This document shows, in pieces, positions 1 through 9,500 of a stretch of 64,000 nt of DNA. Source of the stretch: Cristatella mucedo (taxonomy: Eukaryota; Bryozoa; Phylactolaemata; Cristatellidae); contig WPIO01000189.1 in the NCBI GenBank assembly GCA_009760855.2, positions 397,001 to 461,000 of the forward strand. The letters are read 5' to 3'. The notes beneath the pieces were generated by a model that had not been told where the DNA came from, did no database searches, and worked only from the letters and a program-made list of their open reading frames with translations. Made by a program: the position numbers and the translations under genes. Each line of letters opens with the position of its first letter. The stretch's first letter is position 1.

Positions 1-125
1 AGTTTTATAGACTCTATTCCCACTGTCCTTCTTCTACGAAACATAAATGTGCTGTTGCCATGCATAGCTAACATAATTAAAATGGCTTTCCTAGTGCTAT
101 GTCCTACCTAGTGATCTTTGCGGTA
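1..125 (+). mobile_element. LINE fragment (L2/CR1-like)
   Basis: This short piece can be aligned by eye with 340-440: both contain a run on a TTCTACGA core followed by a CCATGCAT...GCTAACATAAT stretch. It therefore looks like the same region of the same LINE family, upstream of the reverse transcriptase core, from a separate copy cut by the window edge. It has no usable reading frame. Confidence 0.5.
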
Positions 126-129
126 GTCT

Positions 130-2070
130 AGCTGGTCGCTTCTATAGCTTCTTTGTCGGTAAGATAGAAAAGATCAGAGTTCATTCCGAAGCTGGCAGCA
201 TCTCCTCTGGACTCATGTCCCTCAATAACAACTCCACAAGACACGTCTCCCTCTATTCATTTCAGCACCTCAATGTCTATGTTCGAAGAGGTCACGAGCG
301 ACCTCATCGTGAAATTCATCACCAAGTCAAGGAAGGCTACAATTCTCTCGACCTTATTTACACTGCCCTGCTTCTACGACACATAGTTCTGCTGCTGCCA
401 TGCATTGCTAACATAATAAGTATGTCCTTAGCCTCAAGTCATGTCCCTGCACCTTTCAAAAAGACTGTTTGACCAATTAATTAAGAAAGTAACAGTAGAC
501 CAAATGAACTTGAGCAGCTTCAGCACAGTCTCCCTTCTGCCATTCACATGAAAGACTCTGGAAAAGATTGTACCAGACCAGCTGTACTCTTCTATTGACC
601 TCAAACCTGGCAAGGAAGTTCCAGTCTGGATTTTGTGCTAATCACTCCACCGGGTCACAAACGTTTTGCGTTTACATCGACCTTCTCAGAAATGCAGACT
701 TAGGTAAAGTCTCTCTAATTTTTTGCTCGATCTTTTGTCAGCGTTTGATACAATTGATCACCAAGTTCTTCTCGAGCGCCTGTCCTCTCGCCTGGGCATC
801 ACATGCACTGCACTGCAATAGTTCAGATCCAATCTTAGTGGAGGACTCCGGAGCACTGTTGTGGACTACAAAGTTTATCAGAGAAACCACTGAAGTACGA
901 CATACCTCAGTGCTCTGCGCTCGGTCTGCTTCCTTACACGGTTTATAGCCTCCCTCTTGCCGATGTGAATCCCAAATACAATCTAGGCTTTCACTTCTAT
1001 GCAGGTGACACTCAGTTGTACCTTTGCTTTGATCCCTCCCAGCCCTCGAGCATGTAGAATTCTCTTAACTCCCTTGTTGCTTGTATTGATGACATCTGCA
1101 CATTGATGGCAGAAAACTTTCTTAAATTGAATGAGGCTAAAACCAATTTACTAGTTATGGGAAAACCAAGTGGGATTCAGAAATTGAAGAGGCTGACGCT
1201 CAATCGGCTCTGCCAGCATATCTCCTATTGAATCTGCACGATATCTAGGTGTCACGTTCCAGTGTGACCTCTTGTTAGACGACCACATCAGCTCCACAAT
1301 CAAGTCTGCCTACTTTCAGCTACATAAAATTGCCGAAATTTGGGCATGCTTGGACAGGGGTACTAGATCAAAATTGGAACATTCATTTGTGACATTCAGT
1401 CTCGACTTCTGAAAGTCATTGCTTGCTGGTCTACCGGCGTGCAATCAGGGGCCTACAGTTAGTGCAAAACCTTGCAGCCAGCAGCTTGTGTATCGAGAGT
1501 GTCGCAGTTGCAACATCACACCACTTCTCGCCGACCTGAACTGGCTCCCAGTAAAGCAACGCAACGACTTTTAGGTTTTATCCCTCGCTTTTAGGTCAAT
1601 TCATTCCCCCTGACTCCAGCCTACATATCAGATCTACGGCCCCATAAGGCTAGCCAGCATACCACCAAGTTCTCTGACTTGAATCGTTCAACTATACCTC
1701 GTACGAACCTGAAAATCTTCGGAGACCGTGCTTTTGGTTCGTATGCTTCCAAAACCAGGAACTCACTCCCTACTGCTCTCACGACATTCCCTGACGTAAC
1801 GTTTAAAAGCAAGCTTAAAATGCACCTGTTTATACAGCATGTTGCGATTCATACTGATTCGTTCTTTGTGTGCTTATGCATACTGACATTGTGCATGCTA
1901 CCACTAACCATATTTTACATGTCGAGACTGTGAATTTCACCTCTAACCACGTCAAACTTGATGACATTGTACATGCAACTACTAACCATTTGATCATGCT
2001 TTTATTACAGCATATGTGAAGTGCCTAGAAAATGATTCAGTGATCCAAGGGTGCCATAAAAACATTATTA
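130..2070 (+). mobile_element. Decayed LINE copy, linker and reverse transcriptase region to 3' end
   Basis: This is a long but heavily mutated non-LTR retrotransposon copy. Read across frames, the region near 740-770 encodes a FDTIDHQ-type motif, typical of the N-terminal part of LINE reverse transcriptase. 980-1560 parallels the better copy at 2082-3240, covering the YADD neighbourhood, the LNE..TNLLVMGKP segment and the thumb. In this copy the bases giving FYADD have changed (FTSMQVTL in one frame), and stops and frameshifts occur throughout. The 3' end near 2010-2065 has the family's AGCATATGTGAAGTGCCTAG tail. The element is dead; the L2/CR1 assignment rests on motif style and the tail. 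Confidence 0.75.
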
Positions 2071-2081
2071 CTTTTATTACG

Positions 2082-3240
2082 GCTTATACTCTTCTTCTTG
2101 CTGATGTGATTGCCAAGCACAATCTAGGCTTTCACTTCTATGCGGATGACACTCAGTTGTACCTTTGCTTTGATCCCTCCCAGCCTTTGCGCACCTCGAA
2201 TTCTCTCAACTCACTTGCTGCATGCATTGATGACATCCGCACATGGATGGCAGCACATTTTCTACAACAAAACGATGATAAAACTAACTTACTAGTTATG
2301 GCCAAACCACGTGTGATTCAGAAATTGGAAAGGCTGACGCCTAAAATTGGCTCTGCCAGCATATCTCTTGTTGAATCAGCTCGAAATCTAGGTGTCATAT
2401 TCCAAAGCGACCTCTCGTTAGACGACCATATCAGCTCCACAGTCAAATCTGCCTATTTTCAGCTTCATAACATTGCTAAAACTCGGGCTTGTTTAGATAA
2501 GGATACCACGTCCAAGATGGTCCATGCATTCATGACATCCCGTCTCGAATTCTGCAACTCACAGCTTACTGGCCAACCAGCATGTGCGATCAGGCGATTG
2601 CAGCTGGTGCAAAACTCTGCAGCTAGGCTTGTCTGCCGTGAGCGTCGCCGTTGCCACATTACTCCACTTCGCGCCGACCTGCACTGGCTTCCAGTCAAGC
2701 AACGGATTGACTTTAAGGTTTGTCGCTCACTTGTAGGTCCCTTCATTCTATGGCTCCAGCCTATATCTCCGACATACTCGCCCATCAGGCCAAGCATCAT
2801 ACCACCCGCTTTTCGGAATCCAACAGTCTACAAATACCTTGTACAAACCTCAAATCCTTTGGAGACCGTGCATTTAGTTCGTATGCTCCCAAAGCCTGGA
2901 ACTCCCTCCGGACCTGCATCAGAACATCCCCTGACCTGACCACATTTAAAAGGAACTTAAAAACACACCTATTTAGGACAGCATTTAGTGGGTCTCTGTG
3001 ATTCGTCCTTCATGTGCTCATGCGTGCTGACACCGTGCATGCTGCCACTAACCACATTTGCATGCTGGCCTTGTGCATGTCACCCCTAACCATGTTACTC
3101 ATTTTGTTTGCTTATCAAGCATGATATTACTTACCATTCAATTGCATTTCCCTTTGCAGCAAATGTAAAGCGCCTAGAGAGAGAGAGAGATTGAGTCCTC
3201 TGAGGGCGCTTTATCAAGTGCATTATTATTATTATTATTA
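2082..3240 (+). mobile_element. 5'-truncated LINE copy with (ATT)n tail
   Basis: This is the best preserved LINE copy here. It starts abruptly inside the reverse transcriptase domain and runs through the thumb and C-terminal region, a short 3' UTR and a conserved 3' end (AATGTAAAGCGCCTAG, then GGGCGCTTTATCAAG) to an (ATT)n tail at 3226-3240. A 5' truncation with a short tandem-repeat tail is typical of target-primed insertion by L2/CR1-type elements. It abuts the 3' end of the preceding copy, so LINEs have accumulated head to tail here. Confidence 0.85.
2085..3001 (+). pseudogene. LINE reverse transcriptase C-terminal remnant
   Basis: The frame open from 2016 to 2939 carries FHFYADDTQLYL, with the catalytic YADD of reverse transcriptase palm motif C. 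It continues through LAACIDDIRTWMA, TNLLVMAKP, LGVIFQSDLSLDDHI and RRLQLVQNSAARLVC to LHWLPVKQRIDFKV. Near 2720-2745 the homologous reading shifts to another plus frame (APAYISDIL, then NLKSFGDRAFSSYAPKAWN, ending 3001), so the ORF carries a frameshift. The N-terminal palm and the endonuclease are missing. In an intact element it would copy LINE RNA at the target site; this fragment cannot act alone. Confidence 0.85.
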
Positions 3241-3400
3241 CGGCGTACAATTGGAAGCCCCAAGTACTAGTGAATATTATATATAATATATAATTCATTT
3301 ATATAACGTTAGATAAAAAAGGGCCAAAAAATTCCGTCTAATCACGTAAAATTACATAATCGGCACCTAATCGATCATTGTAGTACAGGAGCAGCGCACC

Positions 3401-3552
3401 GAGCTGGTTTGGTCCAGCGGTTAAGGTGCTCGCCCTCAGACCAAGGTCTGGCTGAGTTCGTGGGCTCGAGCCCGGAGGCATATGTAAAGCGCCTGAATGG
3501 AAATTAAGTTATCTTGGGGCGCTATACAAATGAATTATATTTTTTATATATG
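3401..3552 (+). mobile_element. tRNA-derived SINE with LINE-like 3' tail
   Basis: The head resembles a polymerase III tRNA promoter: TGGTCCAGCGGTTAAGG matches an A box and GGGCTCGAGCCC sits where a B box should be. The body then passes into ATGTAAAGCGCCTGAATGG and GGGGCGCTATACAAATG, close to the 3' end of the local LINE family. It does not fold as a full tRNA with a plausible acceptor end, so I call it a SINE rather than a tRNA gene. Confidence 0.75.
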
Positions 3553-4165
3553 TTGCAGCATTATCGCAGTCGACATCTGGCCGCTATAGCATGCCAACGT
3601 GTGACTACGCAGCTAAGACTTGAGCAACGTTCTAGTAAGTGATCGAACGGTGGCATCTACTCCTCTTTCATAACGAGGTCTTGACTCGACGTTTAGAGGC
3701 TGTGCCTGCGACTGCAAAATAGCCTGCATCGTGCAGCGAAACCCCGATTTGAAAGGCCGGCAACCGCCGACAGCGTTTATCTCAACGTCGCACGGGACGC
3801 AATGAAGGTTGAGGTACAAGTATTTAATATACGATTCTCGAAACGGAAAGAAAGTGAAATGAGAACCTATGTGGTGCATACAAACCAGATATTATACACC
3901 CGAACGCATAGACGCTACAGAACAGTGCAGGGGGGGGGGTTCATGGATCGCACGGCTGGCTCTAAAGAGGCGGGTCAAAATTATAACAACGATTACTTGA
4001 CTCGCTATAGCGAATCGGGATAAGAGAGCAAACCACCTGCGCGGTTTCTCTAATTGTGGCCATCCTTCAGAAAAATAGTTTTTTGCCTGAAAAATCTTCT
4101 TCTCCTGCGATTATGTGGGACAGATGCACGACAAAAGATACTATCCTGGAGGACTGTATAGAGCA
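3553..4165. other. Unannotated stretch upstream of the cyclin promoter
   Basis: No gene, RNA or repeat family was recognised. A ten-base G run lies at 3930-3939. The short ORFs on either strand have no recognisable domain. Confidence 0.4.
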
Positions 4166-4169
4166 TGCA

Positions 4170-4620
4170 GTGCTATTGGTCAAGAGGAAGTATGCTGCTA
4201 GCCAATAAGACGTCGGGTAGAGAGTACGCATTCCCACCCGGAAAATTTAAAACCTCTTTAGTAGTAGTACAGCATGGACTGGCTTTGATCACTTAGCCGT
4301 GACGTAGTACATACAACGAGTGCCGACGGTCTTAGCCATCTTAATTCGCTTACAGATAAACAAGGTACAGTAGTGCCTACTGAGTGCCGCCGCTGTCCCG
4401 TTCAGCTCGGCGGGCCAAAACGAGACCGCTATCGACATGCCTCCTCGCGCAGCCGCCTCCCTCGGTTTAGCTGAAAGCGCTTCCAATCGTAGCACTGTTG
4501 GTTAAGAGTGCGCTTAGGAAACGGGAAGATGTAAAGAAACTCCCCGAGATTGGGTCGACTTCGCTCGCTGCGGTTCGCGCCTACTTCCGGTAGGGCTCGC
4601 TGCGTGTTGGCGGGACGGAC
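4170..4620 (+). promoter_or_regulatory. Putative cyclin B3 promoter (CCAAT pair and E2F-like sites)
   Basis: Two CCAAT boxes lie close together: ATTGG at 4175-4179 (inverted) and CCAAT at 4202-4206. Downstream in CpG-rich DNA are TTCGCGCC (4574-4581), an ETS-like ACTTCCGG and TTGGCGGGA (4607-4615), close to the E2F consensus. Paired CCAAT boxes bound by NF-Y, and E2F-type sites, are well known in promoters of mitotic cyclins. That the sites work here, and where transcription starts, is inference. Confidence 0.4.
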
Positions 4621-4699
4621 GTGGGTGTCGCTCTTGGATCGTCGTTAAAACTTCGACAAAGAACTGCGTGCGTGTTTTTGTTTGCCGACGCAGTAGTTG
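4616..4699 (+). other. Candidate non-coding first exon of cyclin B3
   Basis: The CpG-rich stretch after the E2F-like site ends at a strong splice donor, TTG|GTGAGTG, with GT at 4700-4701. No ATG opens a frame that joins in phase to the acceptor at 6460, so if used this would be a 5' UTR exon. The left end is unknown. Transcript data would be needed to confirm it. Confidence 0.35.
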
Positions 4700-5560
4700 G
4701 TGAGTGCGCTAGAGATTTGCCACTTTCAAGAGAGCACGCGTCAGCACGTGTTAGGCGACTCCGAGACCTGACTCGCAGACGCCCGGTAGCCGCGCACAAA
4801 TTCAAACTATTCGACCTTTCGAGAGATTTTTTGGCCAGCCGGCTGTTACCGCCACGCTAAAACGCGCTATCCTGTCCGTTCTTTGTGTTTTACTGATTCG
4901 GTTCGGAATTTTGGCATTCAGGTCCCGCGGGAACCAAGCGTTTGCTTGTGCAGTAGACTTTCGCAGGATCCAGGCCTAATTTTATTGTTACTAGTGGCTA
5001 AGTTGGGCCGGGAATCTGAGCCTCACATTTCCTGCCATGCCCGTCGTAGTGCTGCGACATATACGCTCGACTGGCACGGACTGGGTGGTCAGCATGGCAG
5101 CCACCATTGCAGTGCTTATTGTCCTTGCTTGAGTGCTTGCTGGTCGGTGTTCAACCTACCAGGAATCCTGTGTAGTTTGGCACTCAGTTTACGAAATGCG
5201 TGTGCTTTAGTGTGTTATATAGGTCGTTCAGATAAGGCAGCAAGCTGGTTCCAGACGCTCGAAGCTAGCTTCGGTGTCATCTGCGAGCCCCGTTATGCCG
5301 AAGTGTACATCTCTGGTGACCTGTGAAGCTTGCGCAGCAGTCGCGTCGTCGAAATGTCTTGCCGGTGCGCTCGCGGAGCTAACTGATCTAGGGCCGTGCT
5401 TCTTGCTGCCGATGTAAGGTGCAGGCGATCGAGATAATTCAGTGAGTTAATAGCATCGAGGGGGCTCACGGCATTAATAGGCTGTGCCAACCAACCCCTG
5501 CTTGCTGGGAGAGGTCAGCAGCAGCCGTTAACAGTTTTCCTGCTTCAAGATGTAAGGTCT
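4700..5560. other. Probable first intron, no recognised content
   Basis: This stretch lies between the candidate non-coding exon and the LINE tail at 5561. The 147-codon frame at 4883-5326 has no recognisable domain and a Cys/Ser/Leu-rich random composition. I see nothing else. Confidence 0.35.
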
Positions 5561-5714
5561 GATGACCTTTCTAACCATATCATGCTCGTTGTCAATGGGC
5601 ATGCTACTACTAACCATTCAATTGTGCTTTATTTGCAGCAAATGTGAAGTGCCTAGAAAGAGATCGAATTCTCTGGGGATGCTATAACAAATGTATTATT
5701 ATTATTATTATTAG
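5561..5714 (+). mobile_element. LINE 3' end fragment
   Basis: Only the last 150 bases of the LINE family remain: a CATGCTACTACTAACCATTC stretch, then GCAAATGTGAAGTGCCTAG, a TTCTCTGGGGATGCTATAAC block and an (ATT)n tail ending near 5714. It is a very short 5'-truncated insertion in the probable first intron. Confidence 0.75.
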
Positions 5715-6460
5715 TGGCTCACAGCTGCCTTTCTGTTGTCTCTAGTAGATGAGGGCATCTGTATGTTGAGCTACATCACGGCCGCTGTTGTACTAGGCAA
5801 GGTCGGAAGTTAGGACAGATGGCTCCCCCATAGTAGATCATAGACTGTCGTGAGATAAAGTTATTGGGATTTCTGATCGATATCTGCACACACCTGACAA
5901 CATTCAACTGTCAAGTGTATACTGGAAATCAGACAGCGGTGGACCCAGCGTGAAGGCATAATGTGAATACTAGAGCTAAGGGTCACGTTTGCTGCCGTTT
6001 AAAAACCAACAGTAGTATGCACGTATTTTACAAATCCAACTTAAGAAGCTCACAAGTTAGCTCTGCCCCAAATGCATCTCTCGATCTATGTTGTGTCATT
6101 TATTTTGTGCGGCTGAAGCATGGCGACCATGACCTGCATACTCTTCTACTGACAACCTAAGACCTTAGTAGTATGGGCGAGCGAGTGTATGTGTGTGAGT
6201 GATACGGTGTTTCCCTGGTGTAAACAGTGGCTTCCCACTTTTGTGAAGCTGCTGAGGAAAAAAGAAGGGAATTGCAGGGAAGGGACTGCAGACGTCAAGT
6301 TTATGTATGCTCTGTCTCGACTCCTTAGATTACACGAATTCTAGTTGTGCACCCCAGTAACTTTATTTCTAGAAATTAAGTTGGGACTCTAAATATGCAA
6401 GAAAACGGGCTCATACATATATTCACAATATTTGTGACTTACATAGTTATCTATTTTTAG
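5715..6460. other. Intron sequence before the first coding exon
   Basis: No gene or repeat was recognised. It ends in the acceptor CTATTTTTAG at 6451-6460, from which the reading frame of the first coding exon is open. Confidence 0.4.
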
Positions 6461-6545
6461 TTGTCTTGAACTTCTTGGCACCAAGTACGACCAGAAGATG
6501 GAAGGGCACAAGACACTTCGCCAAAGGATTGCAGGAGTGCACAAG
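6461..6545 (+). CDS. CCNB3: Cyclin B3 exon with proposed start codon (coding 6498-6545)
   Basis: The acceptor CTATTTTTAG precedes 6461 and the donor AAG|GTTTGC follows 6545. The ATG at 6498 gives MEGHKTLRQRIAGVHK and ends in phase 0, matching the phase-0 start of the next exon. The frame is also open from 6462 to 6497 (CLELLGTKYDQK), so translation could begin in an earlier exon. The donor is weaker than the others, and a 14-base C run lies 26 bases into the intron (6572-6585). Confidence 0.65.
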
Positions 6546-9500
6546 GTTTGCACCGTCGCGCCCTCGACCGTCCCCCCCCCCCCCCGACGGCTGGACTTTG
6601 TTTGATGCTTACCACAGATAGCAATCGCTGCTGCTGAGGCTGCTTGCACGATGCACCGTGGCCTTTGGAAGCCTTTCTAAGAATCAGCTAAGTCGTCTGT
6701 CTACGTCTGTCTATGTTTGGTACTCGCTTGTTACTGTCGTCCTTGCTCACGATCGTGCTTTGTGTGTTTAGCTTGTACTGCCTGGTCACGTTTGTGTCAT
6801 GCCCCCTTCACTGATATGGTCGATGTAAACTGAACGGCTGCATTCGTCGCTGCACCTCTCCTCTCTAATCGAGATTAAGGCGTCACCCGTGCTCCGCTTT
6901 CGGCATGCTCCAAGTAGTCCCTCGCTTTCTTGCACATGCCTCTTTCCCTCACTGGGTCATTTTCCAGGCTTTGAAGAAGAAAGTGACCACGGCTACTGCT
7001 GCTGCTGGCAAAGGAGAGCCCAGTGCTGCGGCCGCAGCTAAAAGCGTTGCTGCCGCCGGCAAAAGGCAGCTCGAGGCGAGCATCACGCGGGGCGCTCTCG
7101 GCGACATCACGAATGTAAGCACTTGCCAAGTGTGAACGCCGGTCTATGCTTCCGGCCGAAGCTGCTCTGCATGCTAGCATTAGCGTGCTTGCACTTGCAG
7201 CTAGTACGAAAGCCTAGTAGCCCAGCAACTAGGCTTTCGTGTCGTGAACCTTGTAGCTGTCGCATTGTACACAGCTTCTCGTTGATTTCTCGTTGACCTT
7301 GCTCCATGTCAGGTGGCGTATCGACTTCGAGGTTGGGCACTTACTTTTTCCCATCCTTCTCCAGTCTGCCTGTCTGAAATAGTTCCTAACTATCCTAATT
7401 AATATCAGGCTTTGAATCGGCCCACTCGCTCTTCTGACTCAAGCCGCTTAGCATTCCTTCTAGCTAGCTTCAAATCACTTGCAGACCTTGACTTCAGAGT
7501 TCGTGTGCTGCCAAAACCTGTAACTCATGTCGTGACATCTGACTTAATGACATTTAAAAAGAAGCTAAACCCACATGTTCATCCTCAGCATTTGCATCAG
7601 CATTTTGTCCGTGTGCACTGTCCTTTGTTAAGTAGGGTAGATTTTTTCAACAGTCTCATTTGTATTGCCTGCTCCTGGAATCGAACCCACGATCTGGGTA
7701 GTGAAATGTGCTCCTCTTACCTAGGGCTTTTGTGTGCTTATGTATGCCGCAATCATTTACCTTGGGCTGCTGTGTGCTTATGTGTGCTGCAATTGTGCAA
7801 GCTATTGCTAACAATGGCTTCTTCGATTAATTTACTTATTAATTAACAGCTTCTTTTCCAGCAAATGGTAAGTGTCTAGATCGAGATTTCGTCTTCTTAA
7901 AGAGGTATAGAAATGTTTGTTATTTTTTATTGTTATAATTTCTGGAGTGGGCACTGGCTTGGTTGCAGAAGGATGTTGTGGTCAGGCAGGAGCCTTCAAA
8001 GAAACGTTCAAAGAAATCCTCGATACCCGCAGCAGCTGCTAGCAGCAGTCATGCTGAAGAGATTGTTTCGGCTCCAGTGCAAGCTTCAGCATCTCACTCT
8101 ACCGATCAGCAGATGCCAGAGGTCAAGCTAGACAGGTGAGCTTCGACTGCATTGATGCATGCATGCATTAGGTTTTTGCCATGTGACTTAACGGGTAAGA
8201 TGCCATTCACACATCTGCAACTCGTGTCTTAATATAAGAGTGCCAGTCTGTAGCTTTCCGAGGTCAAAGTGGATTCTGCAGCTTGCTTGGGATGCTGGAA
8301 TTGGTCCAATTCTACAGACTCTTTTGACCCTTCAATATGCAGATGCAGATGGCGAGATGAAGAATTTCATTCCTACTTTCCTTGCTTATCTCAGTTAATA
8401 ATAGATACAAGATATGATAACAGATTTTCAACAGCCTAACGGATGATTAAATCGATTAGATTATCTGGGGTGCTATGTCAAATTATTAATGTTTTATAGG
8501 TATTTAGTGAAGCTCAGAGAGAAGTGTGGCTGACGACACACCAGACGAGCTGCTGAGTCTTGCACCTGCTGCCGGAGGTCCTGAATAGAGGGGGTTGCGG
8601 TAATCTAGGCGAGATATCACGAAAGCCTGAATGTGTCAGGCCCATAACGAGGTCAGAACTACTCACTTAAGTCAGGGGACCACAGCCATGCAAGGCTTGA
8701 AGTAAAGAGGCTACACTAATCCCTGAAATTAAGTAGTTCACGGTTTAATTTTGGGCCCACAATGGGTAGCAAGTTTGCAGCATTAGAGCTGAACGTTTGC
8801 TTCACTCTCCTGTCGGATAAGATGGCTCTGCCTGGTATCACAATCTAGGCTTTCAGTTCTATGCTGATGGCATAGAGCTGTACCTATGGTTGATACCTCC
8901 CAGCCCTTCACCATGTCGAATTCTCTAAACTCCCATGCTGCATGTCTTGCTGACATTTGCAAATGGATAGCAGCAGACTTTTTCAAATTAAATGAGGATG
9001 CAGCCAAGCTACTAGTTATAATAATAATAATAATAATACACTTCTTATAGCACCCTTGGAGAACTCGATCTCTTTCTAGTCACTTTACATTTGCTGCAAA
9101 GGAAGCACGATCCAACAATTTATCGATTAGTGGTAGCATGCTCAATAAACAACAAGAATAACATGGTTAGGGGTGACATGCACAGGGTTAGCATGCAAGT
9201 TTGGCTAGTGGCAGCATGCACAGCGTCTGCATGCATAAGCACATTAAGGACGCATCACAGGACCCACTAAATGCTGAGATAAATAAATGTGTTTTTAGTT
9301 TCTTTTTAAATGTGCACAAGTCAGAAGATGTGACACAGATCAGGAGTGAGTTCCAGGCTTTGGGTACATACGAACCAAACGCATAGTCTCCAAAGGATTT
9401 GGGATTTGTACGAGGTATGGGTAGACAGTTAGATTCCGAAAAGCGGTTGGTTCGATGCTTAGTCTGGTGGGGAGTAGATCTGATAGGTAGGCTGGAACCA

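Noticed and set aside
2465-2800. Minus-strand ORF opposite the LINE reverse transcriptase
   Set aside because: It is a shadow of the plus-strand LINE coding sequence.
3401-3480. Functional tRNA gene
   Set aside because: Only A- and B-box-like parts are convincing; an acceptor stem cannot be paired and the sequence runs into a LINE-like tail, so it is a SINE. The same applies to 23364-23521 and the minus-strand copies.
4883-5326. 147-codon ORF upstream of cyclin B3
   Set aside because: No domain, low-information Cys/Ser/Leu composition, and location in the probable first intron.
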